A stretch of 17,399 nt of DNA from Elusimicrobia bacterium RBG_16_66_12 (GTDB taxonomy: Bacteria; Elusimicrobiota; Elusimicrobia; UBA1565; UBA9628). The notes beneath the pieces are model-generated. The model was not told the origin of the DNA. It was given only the letters and a program-made list of their open reading frames with translations, and did no database searches. The position numbers and the translations under genes are program-made. Positions 1 through 6,955 of this stretch are shown in pieces. Location of the stretch: contig MGUL01000155.1 in NCBI GenBank assembly GCA_001800005.1, forward strand, positions 20,999 through 38,397, written 5' to 3'. Numbering within the stretch: the first letter of the stretch is position 1; each line of letters opens with the position of its first letter.

Positions 1-1
1 C

Positions 2-1783
2 CTCGGCCTCCCCGCCGCCGCCGCCCCCGCCCGGAAAGCCAAAGACGAGCCCGTCGTCCCGCTCCACCCGCCCCGCGTCTCCACCGAGCCCATCACCTTC
101 GTCTGGCCTCCCGAGGGCCTGAGCGTCCAGGCCGAGGCGGAGTTCATCTTCGGCAACGTGGCCGACCCCAAGGCCCCCTTCGCCATCAACGGTCAGACCG
201 TGACCGTGCACAAGGACGGAGGCTTCCTCGCCTGGCTGCCGATCTCCGCGGGGACCTTCACCTTTCGCGCCGAGTTGGCGCTCGCCTCGGGGACCGTGAC
301 CGCCGAGCGCAGCATCCTCGTCCCGGGGCCGGCCGCGCCTCTGCCGGACGGCCGACCCGCCATCGATGCCTCCTCCTTGTCCCCCAAGTCGGACCTGGAA
401 CTGCGCGCCGGCGACTGGTGGACGGTCCGCATGAAAGCGACCCGGCGGCAGCGCGCGCGCTTCCGCGTGGGCAAGGGCGCCTGGCGCGAGATGCGCGAGG
501 TCCACGCCGCCCCCGGACTGTACGAGTCCTCCCAGCAAATCCGGCCGGGCGAGGAATTCGGCCCGGACGCGGTCGAGTACGAACTCGGCTCGGGCTGGTC
601 GCCGCTGCGCGTCAAGGCGGCGGCCCGCGTCTCGGCGTCCGCGCGGACGCCGGCGGTCGCCGTGGTCCGGCCGAACCCCGCTGGCTTCGCCAACGTCAAG
701 ACGGGCCCCAACAACGGCTTCCTGCTCTTCCCCCAGGCGGGCACCCGTTTCCTGGCGACCGGCCGGGAGAACGGCTTCGTGCGCGTGGCCCTCGGCTCGA
801 CCCTCTCGGGCTGGATCGACGCGAAGGACGTGGACCTCTCGACGGGCGCGGCGCCCCCGCGCGCGGTGACGGGCAACATCGGGGTGACCGGAGACCCGTC
901 GGGCGCGGCGATCAGGATCTCGCTGACCGAACGCGTTCCCTTCACGGTCGAGGAGAACGAGGCCCTGGACGGCCTGACTTTAAGGATCTTCTCGGCCGTG
1001 GGCCACACGAACTGGGTGACCTACGAGGGCGACTCCGACTTCGTCGACGAAGTCCGCTGGCGCCAGGAAGCGTCGGACGTCGTCGTCGTGAGCGTCCGGC
1101 TGAAGCCCGGGCGCCGGGTGTGGGGCTGGAACGCCCATTACGACGCCGGCGCCTCGCTGAAGCTGGACCTGCGCCGCCCCCCGCGCCCGAACCCGGCCAA
1201 ACCCCTCGCGGGGCTGAAAGTGATGCTCGACCCCGGGCATATGCCTTCGGCGCCGGGGGCCACGGGCCCGCTGGGGACCCGGGAGATGGACGCCAACTAC
1301 GCGATCTCGCAGTCTCTGGCCGAGCTCCTCGCGCGTGACGGGGCCCTCGTCCTGGTCACGCGCTCGACGACGACGGACGAAGTCTCGCTCAACGACCGAC
1401 CGCGGCAGGCCGTGGAGCGCGGCGCCGATCTCTTCGTGAGCCTCCACAACAACGCGCTGCGGGACGGAGCCAACCCATTCGCCAAGCCCCGCGGCTTCAC
1501 CGTCTTCTATTATCATCCGCACAGCCTGGCCCTCGGGCGCGCGCTGCACGCCGCCTACAAAGACAAGGTGCCTCTGCCGGACGAGGGACTGCAGTGGGGC
1601 AATCTGCTCGTCGCTCGCCTCTCCGCCGTGCCCGCCGTCCTCATCGAAAACGCCCACATGATCTTTCCCGATCAGGAGGCCCGCCTCAACGACCCCGCCT
1701 TCCGCCGGGACCTGGCGAAGGCCGCGGCCGCGGGGATCCGGGCCTTCGTGCTCGAAGCGGGCGAGAAGGGGGTCCGGAGATGA
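2..1783 (+). CDS. N-acetylmuramoyl-L-alanine amidase (Amidase_3), exported, 5' end outside window
   Basis: The enzyme hydrolyses the bond between N-acetylmuramic acid and the stem peptide of peptidoglycan, so it acts in the periplasm or cell wall. The frame is open from the left edge (codons start at base 2), so the true start lies outside; a GTG at 158 is only internal. The first residues are Ala/Pro-rich and look like the end of a signal peptide. A beta-rich, Ig-like segment (about 80-320) comes next, then an SH3-like segment (about 690-830), then the catalytic domain (1215-1765). Zinc-amidase residues are in place: His in LDPGH (1238-1240), Glu in TREMDAN (1283-1285), His in SLHNNA (1445-1447) and the catalytic-type Glu in LIENAHM (1646-1648). 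Its TGA overlaps the ATG of the GAF-PAS gene. The family call is firm; the exact cell-division or recycling role is unknown. Confidence 0.9.
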   Translation, partial: LGLPAAAAPARKAKDEPVVPLHPPRVSTEPITFVWPPEGLSVQAEAEFIFGNVADPKAPFAINGQTVTVHKDGGFLAWLPISAGTFTFRAELALASGTVTAERSILVPGPAAPLPDGRPAIDASSLSPKSDLELRAGDWWTVRMKATRRQRARFRVGKGAWREMREVHAAPGLYESSQQIRPGEEFGPDAVEYELGSGWSPLRVKAAARVSASARTPAVAVVRPNPAGFANVKTGPNNGFLLFPQAGTRFLATGRENGFVRVALGSTLSGWIDAKDVDLSTGAAPPRAVTGNIGVTGDPSGAAIRISLTERVPFTVEENEALDGLTLRIFSAVGHTNWVTYEGDSDFVDEVRWRQEASDVVVVSVRLKPGRRVWGWNAHYDAGASLKLDLRRPPRPNPAKPLAGLKVMLDPGHMPSAPGATGPLGTREMDANYAISQSLAELLARDGALVLVTRSTTTDEVSLNDRPRQAVERGADLFVSLHNNALRDGANPFAKPRGFTVFYYHPHSLALGRALHAAYKDKVPLPDEGLQWGNLLVARLSAVPAVLIENAHMIFPDQEARLNDPAFRRDLAKAAAAGIRAFVLEAGEKGVRR

Positions 1784-2661
1784 GCCCGCTTCCAAGAGGT
1801 CCGCTCGAGTCGCTGTGCGGCCTGATCTCGTTCCTCACAACGGTCAAGGAGCCCGACGACGACCGCGTCTGGGCGAGGGTCGCCGACAAGCTCGCGGCCG
1901 CCATCGACTGCGAGGCCGCGACCTGCTTCGTCTTCCTCCCCAAGCAGGGCCAGTTGGTCGCGCGCTCGGCGCTCGGCGCCGCCGGACAGAACGTCGAGTC
2001 CCGGCTCATCGACTCGGGCAAGGGCCTCTGCGGCTGGGTGGCGAAGTACCGCGAACCTCTGATCGTCGACGACGCCTACTCCGACGCGCGCTTCTCCAAG
2101 GAGATGGATGAGGCCACCGGATTCAAGACCAAGACCGTGATGGCCCTTCCCCTCTTCGACCGCCTGGACCTCGTCGGGGTCCTCGAACTGATCAACAAGC
2201 GCGGCGGGCCGTTCAACGAAACCGACCTCGCGTTGGCCGCGGCCGCCTGCCAAGCGGCGTCCATGTCCCTGCGCGCGTTGCGCCTGGAGGGCACCGTCGA
2301 CCGTGTCACGGCGCACAACGCCAGCATCCTGGAGAACCTGGGCGGCGGCTTTTTGGCCATCGACACCCACGGCCGCCTGATGCTCTGCAATCCGGCCGCC
2401 AAGCGCATCCTGGGCCTGCCCGACGACATCCCCCTGAACCAACCCGCGGACCAGGCCCTGCTGTCCATCCCCGCGATGGCCGAGCTTCTCATGGACACGC
2501 TCGTCAAGAAGGAAACCGTCAAGCGCAAGGACCTCGCCTGGAAGAACAAAGGCGAGACCCGCGTCCTCGGCTACTCGACTTTGCTCATCCAGGACCCCCA
2601 CGGCCGGGTCGTCGGCGCCGGCATCACCTTCCAAGACATCACCCAGTTCCAAAAGAAGTAG
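1780..2661 (+). CDS. GAF-PAS sensor protein without output domain
   Basis: This 293-residue protein has an N-terminal GAF domain (about residues 10-165) and a C-terminal PAS domain (about 180-290). The PAS part shows the usual pattern: a GFLAIDTHGR-like start, NPAAKRILG in the middle and GITFQDIT at the end. In most relatives with this order a histidine kinase or GGDEF domain follows, but here the protein stops four residues after the PAS motif. It therefore probably binds a ligand or partner and signals through protein contact. No membrane segment is visible, so it is likely cytoplasmic. The start was chosen at the ATG overlapping the amidase stop (ATGA), with AAGGGGG 7 bases upstream; longer in-frame starts lie inside the amidase gene. 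The ligand cannot be told from sequence. Confidence 0.85.
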   Translation: MSPLPRGPLESLCGLISFLTTVKEPDDDRVWARVADKLAAAIDCEAATCFVFLPKQGQLVARSALGAAGQNVESRLIDSGKGLCGWVAKYREPLIVDDAYSDARFSKEMDEATGFKTKTVMALPLFDRLDLVGVLELINKRGGPFNETDLALAAAACQAASMSLRALRLEGTVDRVTAHNASILENLGGGFLAIDTHGRLMLCNPAAKRILGLPDDIPLNQPADQALLSIPAMAELLMDTLVKKETVKRKDLAWKNKGETRVLGYSTLLIQDPHGRVVGAGITFQDITQFQKK

Positions 2662-2670
2662 GGGGCCCTC

Positions 2671-3201
2671 ATGCAACTCGGAGACAAGGCCCCGGCGTTC
2701 AGCCTGATGGGCGTGGACGGAAAGACGCACACACTCGAGTCGGTCAAGGGGGCCAAGGCGACGATCGTGGTTTTCTCGTGCAACCACTGCCCGTACGTGA
2801 TCATGAATGAGGACCGGCTCATCTCGGCCTTCACGGATTATAAAGCGAAGGGCGTGGGCATGGCCGCGATCAGCTCGAACGACGCGGCGAAGTATCCCGA
2901 CGACTCCTTCGAGGAGATGAAGAAGCGGGCGAAGGAGAAGGGATTCCCCTTCCCCTACCTGCACGACGAGAGCCAGGAGGTCGCTCGGGCCTACGGCGCG
3001 ACCCACACGCCCCACCTCTTCGTCTTCGATCGAGACCTCCGGCTCGCCTACACGGGGGCGGTCGACGACGACAACAACTACAGGACCCGCAAGAAAGTCG
3101 AGAGGCCCTACCTGCGCGACGCGCTGGACGACCTCGTCGCCGGACGCCCCGTCCGCGTGCCCGAGACCCACGCCATCGGCTGCACGATCAAGTGGAAGTG
3201 A
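2671..3201 (+). CDS. Thioredoxin-fold AhpC/TSA-type redox protein
   Basis: The 176-residue product has the peroxiredoxin/thioredoxin-like fold of the AhpC-TSA superfamily. It opens with the typical LGDKAPAFSL motif and carries a CxxC redox pair at Cys37 and Cys40 in the context SCNHCPYV. The loop THTPHLFVFD holds the usual cis-proline. This subgroup is commonly annotated only as a thioredoxin family protein; a thiol-disulfide or peroxide-reducing role is likely but the substrate is unknown. No signal peptide is present, so the protein is probably cytoplasmic. The start has AGGGGG five bases upstream and follows the GAF-PAS gene by nine bases, so the two are likely cotranscribed. The segment coding for YLRDALDDLVA near the C-terminus (3108-3140) recurs in inverted orientation at 5143-5175. 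Confidence 0.87.
   Translation: MQLGDKAPAFSLMGVDGKTHTLESVKGAKATIVVFSCNHCPYVIMNEDRLISAFTDYKAKGVGMAAISSNDAAKYPDDSFEEMKKRAKEKGFPFPYLHDESQEVARAYGATHTPHLFVFDRDLRLAYTGAVDDDNNYRTRKKVERPYLRDALDDLVAGRPVRVPETHAIGCTIKWK
3108..3140 (+). repeat. 33-bp inverted repeat, left copy
   Basis: This copy lies inside the thioredoxin-like gene and codes for YLRDALDDLVA. Its partner is 5143-5175 in the opposite orientation, with one mismatch and no extension of similarity on either side. The pair brackets about 2 kb containing the hydrolase and the low-GC exported-protein gene. Confidence 0.8.
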
Positions 3202-3205
3202 CGCC

Positions 3206-4021
3206 GTGAAGGCGCACCCCTTCGTCTGGGCCGCCGTCGGGGTCTGCCTCCTCTGGGTCTTCCTGCGCTGGTTCGAGGGCGCGATGATCTACTTCCCCTC
3301 TCGGACTCTCGCCGCCCATCCCGGGACCCTTGGTCTTGCGTGGGAGAGAGTCCGGCTGACGGCCACGGACGGCGTGAGCCTGCGCGCCTGGTTCATCCCC
3401 GCGGCGCGCGCGGACGCGCCGGTCCTGCTCTGCCTGCACGGCAACGGCGGAAACCTCTCAGATCGCGTCGAGAAGATGCGGATCTTCCATGCGGCCGGGG
3501 CGGCCCAGCTCTGGGTGGACTGGCGCGGCTACGGCGAGAGCTCCGGCCGGCCCGGCGAAGCCGGACTCTACCGCGACGCCCAGGCCGCCCGCGACTGGCT
3601 CGCCGCGGCCAAAGGCATGCCGGCCTCCCGCCTCGTTCTCTACGGCGAGTCGCTCGGCGCCGGCGCGGCCGTCGAACTCGCGTCGCGCGCGCCCGCCGCC
3701 GGCCTGATCGTGGACAGCGGCTTCACCTCCATTGCCGACATGGCCCAACTCGTTTTGCCTTGGTTTCCCAGACGCCTCATCCGAACCCGCTTCGACAATC
3801 TCTCCAAACTTCCCGGCGTGAAGATCCCGACCCTGTTCATGCACAGCCCCCAGGACGACATCGTGCCCTACGAGATGGCCCGGCGCAACTTCGCCGCCGC
3901 CGGCGGGCCCAAGCGCTTCGTGGACCTGAAAGGAAATCACAATGAAGGATTCCTGGACACGGGCGACGCCTACGGCGCCGCCGTGCATGACTTCCTCGCC
4001 TCGCTCGGGAAGAAACCATAG
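3206..4021 (+). CDS. Membrane-anchored alpha/beta hydrolase
   Basis: This 271-residue protein is a serine hydrolase of the alpha/beta fold, resembling the BEM46/ABHD13-type group. An N-terminal hydrophobic segment (about residues 5-20) is followed by the family's FEGAMIYFPSR motif and probably anchors the enzyme in the inner membrane. The oxyanion region is LHGNGGN, the nucleophile elbow is GESLGAG with Ser149, the acid is Asp217 or Asp218 in PQDDIVP, and the base is His245 in GNHNEG, so the triad is complete. The GTG start lies four bases after the thioredoxin-like gene's stop, with GGAAGTGA nearby as a possible ribosome site. An esterase or acyl-hydrolase activity is likely; the substrate is unknown. 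Confidence 0.88.
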   Translation: MKAHPFVWAAVGVCLLWVFLRWFEGAMIYFPSRTLAAHPGTLGLAWERVRLTATDGVSLRAWFIPAARADAPVLLCLHGNGGNLSDRVEKMRIFHAAGAAQLWVDWRGYGESSGRPGEAGLYRDAQAARDWLAAAKGMPASRLVLYGESLGAGAAVELASRAPAAGLIVDSGFTSIADMAQLVLPWFPRRLIRTRFDNLSKLPGVKIPTLFMHSPQDDIVPYEMARRNFAAAGGPKRFVDLKGNHNEGFLDTGDAYGAAVHDFLASLGKKP

Positions 4022-4108
4022 CGGCCCGCACCGGCGCGAGTTTCGGCTGGATTATTCCCGGGAGAAATGCTCGCCGAACGCCTCGCGCTCGTCGTACCTT
4101 GTAATAGA

Positions 4109-4114
4109 TACACT
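4109..4114 (+). promoter_or_regulatory. -10-like element TACACT, possible leaderless start
   Basis: TACACT lies eight bases before the ATG at 4123, in an AT-richer patch of the 101-bp gap after the hydrolase gene. No Shine-Dalgarno sequence and no convincing -35 box were seen. The same hexamer precedes the lipoprotein gene at 13296. The rest of the gap (4022-4108) holds nothing recognisable. Confidence 0.4.
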
Positions 4115-4122
4115 TCGATCAC

Positions 4123-5091
4123 ATGTTAATCACTAGGAAGCGCCCTATTGGCGCAGTCCCATTTTCCCTCGGCGCTGTCTTTCTCCCTATCAGTCTAATG
4201 GTGATCTTGGCCGCACCTCCCTTGGCCTTTACTGAACCGGGAAAAGGCCCCAACGGCGACACCCCTGGTCCTGGGCCGGATGGATGGTCCACCTGTCCCG
4301 CGGGCACTGTGGCTCAAAAGACCAGTAGCTCAAACTCAATACAACCTTACACCTGCGTCAAGCTCGGGCCCGGAGGTAAGTCGGTCTACGCCCAGCACTC
4401 GAACTCGGCGATCTCATTCGACTATCCGGCTGGCTGGAGCGTGAAAATCCGTCCCACTATGAGCGACGGCCAACGGTGCATAATCGATGTATATCTCGAC
4501 CATACCTGGAGTGAGGCCCCTCACAACACGAGCGGATGGGCTCACGTCGAACTTGAGTTCGTGAACGCGCAACGCCGCTACCGCGAGGAGGCCGCTACCC
4601 CAGGAGGGCGTGCCGACCTCATTCCGACGAACCTCACGGACTACCGGAGAGCGATGGACTGCGCGAGTTTTCGCGTGGGCAAGCCGCCGCTCCTCTTCTC
4701 GTACGCCGATTGCTCAGAATACATTGGGACGATGTCTCTCGGCCCGACCAAGACGTTCGGTTACGTCTATCAGTGGCCCAAAATGATAATCAAGAATGCA
4801 TCCAGATTCCCGGAGTTCAACGCGGTCTTGCGTCAGAAGACCGTGGTTTTTGCGCTCCGCAAGAACCAATCCTGGATATACAGTCTGACCTACCTTGCCC
4901 CCGGCAGGGACTTCGATCGCTACTGGCCGAATGTGGCGCATCTGCTGGCTTCGTTGCGTCTGACGCCAGAGGGTGCTCAGCGCTGCGGTCGTTCGCCGCA
5001 AAGCACTACGCATGAATCTCAACGCCCCGAATCCTCCGAGGAATCAGGCACACCGGTGGACCCGAGCAGGGCCACGCCGATGCTGCGCTAA
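4123..5091 (+). CDS. Exported protein of unknown function, atypical composition
   Basis: I do not recognise this 322-residue protein. It starts with a basic n-region (ITRKR) and a hydrophobic stretch to about residue 35 ending in a plausible signal-peptidase site near PPLAF, so it is probably exported. A Pro/Gly-rich linker follows, then a domain whose opening (ISFDYPAGWSV) and ending (HLLASLRL) resemble PsbP/DcrB-like small exported domains; that similarity is a weak inference. Six or so cysteines in the mature part could form disulfides. The last 45 residues are Ser/Pro/Glu/Gln-rich and look disordered. The gene is visibly lower in G+C and uses rarer A/T-ending codons than its neighbours, suggesting acquisition. 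There is no Shine-Dalgarno sequence; a TAnnnT motif sits eight bases before the ATG. Confidence 0.72.
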   Translation: MLITRKRPIGAVPFSLGAVFLPISLMVILAAPPLAFTEPGKGPNGDTPGPGPDGWSTCPAGTVAQKTSSSNSIQPYTCVKLGPGGKSVYAQHSNSAISFDYPAGWSVKIRPTMSDGQRCIIDVYLDHTWSEAPHNTSGWAHVELEFVNAQRRYREEAATPGGRADLIPTNLTDYRRAMDCASFRVGKPPLLFSYADCSEYIGTMSLGPTKTFGYVYQWPKMIIKNASRFPEFNAVLRQKTVVFALRKNQSWIYSLTYLAPGRDFDRYWPNVAHLLASLRLTPEGAQRCGRSPQSTTHESQRPESSEESGTPVDPSRATPMLR

Positions 5092-5129
5092 CCCCAATGC
5101 CGGTCGCTTAAGCCGGGTGCTCGTCGTTA

Positions 5130-5145
5130 CGCGCATAGATGCGCG
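5130..5145. repeat. Short perfect palindrome or hairpin
   Basis: CGCGCA-TAGA-TGCGCG can form a six-base-pair stem with a four-base loop. It begins 38 bases after the stop of the exported-protein gene. No T-tract follows on either strand, so an intrinsic terminator is doubtful; a protein-binding site or recombination scar is possible. Confidence 0.45.
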
Positions 5146-5175
5146 ACGAGGTCGTCCAGCGCGTCGCGGAGGTAG
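5143..5175 (-). repeat. 33-bp inverted repeat, right copy
   Basis: This is the partner of 3108-3140 and is noncoding on the plus strand. It lies in the 211-bp gap (5092-5302) before the glycoside hydrolase gene and directly adjoins a short hairpin at 5130-5145. Confidence 0.8.
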
Positions 5176-5183
5176 ACGGGGCC

Positions 5184-5203
5184 GTGCAGAACAGTGCAGA
5201 ACA
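5184..5203 (+). repeat. Tandem duplication of a 10-mer
   Basis: GTGCAGAACA occurs twice back to back in the noncoding gap before the glycoside hydrolase gene. Both units are identical. Nothing else of note was seen in 5204-5290 apart from an AT-rich patch near 5270-5296 that could hold a promoter. Confidence 0.7.
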
Positions 5204-5302
5204 GCGCCCTTGATTAGTCCGGAGAGAATGGCTACCCTCGTGCCTATGAGTGTGGTCACGGCCGAAAGCGGGCTAATTTTTCCTACTTCGTTAATTCGCG
5301 GG

Positions 5303-6955
5303 GTGAACCGTTTCTCCGTGCGATGTGCGCTGCTCGTTCTGTGGCCGCTCGCCGCGGCGGCGGGGGCGGCAGATCCCGACGCGGTCGACCGCATCCGGGG
5401 TGAGGTCAGGGCTTCTTCGACCACCGAGGCCGACATGACCGAGCGCCACCGGGCGCTCATGGACTGGGCCTCTTCGCTGCTCGGCGAGGGCGCTGACATC
5501 GATCCCGCGCTCCCGCGCGAGGAGGCCGGCGACCTGATGCGGCTGGTGCGGGCCCGCGATTGCGAGCGCGCCTGCCCCCGGATTGATGAGGCTTTCCGGA
5601 AGCTGGAGGCTTTGGCGGGAGGGGAGGCCGGGGTACGTCGTCGGCGCCTGCGGGCGGCGGTCCCACCGCGCACGATTAGTCTTGCCGTCATGACCCGCGA
5701 GGTCTCCGTGATCGACGCCGTGCAGGTCTCCGAGAAGGGCATGCTGCGCGCGGAGGACGGGCGCGTTTCTCTCGAGGCGGGCAGCGAGCCGGTATGGGTG
5801 GTCGAAGGGAAGTTTCCCGCTCGCCGGAACCTGACGCCGGAGCGCTCGCCCTTCGGCTTTCACCCAGCCCTCTGCTCCGGAGCCGACGGCAGTCCCGACT
5901 ACTCCTGCGCCCATGAGCTGGGGGCCGACTGGGACCGCGGCGGGCTCTACCTCATGTGGGTGATGGGCCAGCCGGACCTCCTCAAAGACGAGTACGACTG
6001 GCGGCCATTCGACGACTACTTCCGGCGGCTGCCTGACAGTCTGATGGCCTTGAAGAACATCACCGTCGCCCACGACGGGATGGTCAAGCGGGCCGGGATG
6101 CCCCACGTCAAGAGGCCCAGCGGGCACAAGAAGTTCGACGTCACAGGCTACCTGGAGGGGACCTCGTACCGGCCCAAGGACCCGGAGGCCTACGCGCGGT
6201 GGGTGAAGGCGGCTGTGCGCCGCTATCCGCGGGCGAGGCACTGGCAGGTCGACAACGAGCCGCCGCGGGGGCGGGAAGGCTACGCCGATCTTATGCGCGT
6301 CACCTACACGGCCATCAAGGAGGCGAATCCCAAGGCGCAGGTGCTGGTGGGCGGACTGCACCTGCCGTATGGCCGGACCGCGCGGGCCTACGAACGGGAA
6401 ACCTTACCCATCCTGAGGGAGTTGGGCGGCAAGTATCTCGACATCGTCGACATGCACTGGTTCGGCGGCGTCGGAGAGTGGAGGGATCTTGCCCCCGCGC
6501 TGGATCGCCTGAGGACGGACTTGGAGCGCCACGGGTTCAAGGACACTCCCATCTGGATCACCGAGATGGGGACCTATAGCGGCAGGCCGGGAAGGATGCC
6601 GGAGCAGACCGAGCGCGACCAGGCTTCCGAGGTGGTGCGGCGCTACGTCACCGCCTTGGCCGAGGGCGTTGAGAAAGTCTTCTGGGCCTGGGGCATCGAT
6701 GAGGGCTTCATGGATCCGGAAGACGACGATTTCTTCGACCGCACGGGGCTGATCTATGACGGCATCGGCGAGGGCGATCCGGGCCGCGGCACGCGGAAGG
6801 CGGCCTACCGCGCCTACGCCAAGATGACGGAGTTCTTGCGGCGCTGCGAGGGCGGACGTCCCACCCGCCTCCAGGCGGAGGCCGGCGTTGTTGCATACCG
6901 TTTCCGCTTCCCCGGCGAGGAGCGGGGCGTCCTCGTGGTCTGGCTGGACCACTAG
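5303..6955 (+). CDS. Exported glycoside hydrolase-like protein (clan-A TIM barrel)
   Basis: The 550-residue product carries a clear signal peptide when started at the GTG at 5303: a basic n-region (NRFSVR), a hydrophobic core and an AAG-AAD cleavage region. Longer starts exist, including ATG 5228 with GGAGAG before it, but they bury the signal peptide. A helical segment (about residues 25-140) precedes a TIM-barrel-like domain. Glu319 in WQVDNEPP fits the acid/base of clan GH-A and Glu421 in WITEMGTYSG fits the nucleophile; 102 residues separate them, as in GH39-like enzymes. The family cannot be fixed by eye. The C-terminus stops at VLVVWLDH, where relatives would usually continue with a beta-sandwich, so it may be shortened. 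Its stop overlaps that of the converging endonuclease III gene. Confidence 0.75.
   Translation: MNRFSVRCALLVLWPLAAAAGAADPDAVDRIRGEVRASSTTEADMTERHRALMDWASSLLGEGADIDPALPREEAGDLMRLVRARDCERACPRIDEAFRKLEALAGGEAGVRRRRLRAAVPPRTISLAVMTREVSVIDAVQVSEKGMLRAEDGRVSLEAGSEPVWVVEGKFPARRNLTPERSPFGFHPALCSGADGSPDYSCAHELGADWDRGGLYLMWVMGQPDLLKDEYDWRPFDDYFRRLPDSLMALKNITVAHDGMVKRAGMPHVKRPSGHKKFDVTGYLEGTSYRPKDPEAYARWVKAAVRRYPRARHWQVDNEPPRGREGYADLMRVTYTAIKEANPKAQVLVGGLHLPYGRTARAYERETLPILRELGGKYLDIVDMHWFGGVGEWRDLAPALDRLRTDLERHGFKDTPIWITEMGTYSGRPGRMPEQTERDQASEVVRRYVTALAEGVEKVFWAWGIDEGFMDPEDDDFFDRTGLIYDGIGEGDPGRGTRKAAYRAYAKMTEFLRRCEGGRPTRLQAEAGVVAYRFRFPGEERGVLVVWLDH

Larger units (their letters stand above)
5127..5175 (-). 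pseudogene. Remnant of the 3' end of a thioredoxin-like gene
   Basis: Read on the minus strand, this stretch encodes (V)YLRDALDDLVA followed by five residues and a TAA at 5129-5127. The same peptide lies near the C-terminus of the thioredoxin-like protein at 2671-3201. At the DNA level 5143-5175 matches the reverse complement of 3108-3140 at 32 of 33 positions, and the single difference is synonymous (CTG versus CTC for Leu). The frame is closed upstream by a stop within about 55 bases, so only a fragment survives. A decayed paralogue or a rearrangement scar are both possible. Confidence 0.5.

Noticed and set aside
1672..3171. 499-codon open frame on the minus strand
   Set aside because: It lies opposite three well-supported genes, is low-complexity (Val/Gly/Asp/Glu-rich) and shows no recognisable motif. 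Long antisense frames are expected in GC-rich DNA.
4067..4129. 20-codon frame after GGAGAA upstream of the low-GC gene
   Set aside because: Too short, overlaps the next start in another frame, and shows no regulatory codon run.
5092..5127. Intrinsic terminator after the low-GC gene
   Set aside because: The nearby hairpin at 5130-5145 has no following T-tract, so a terminator call is not supported.
4973..5302. Longer start for the glycoside hydrolase
   Set aside because: It overlaps the previous gene, gives Arg-rich noise and would bury the signal peptide. The ATG at 5228 remains a weaker alternative.
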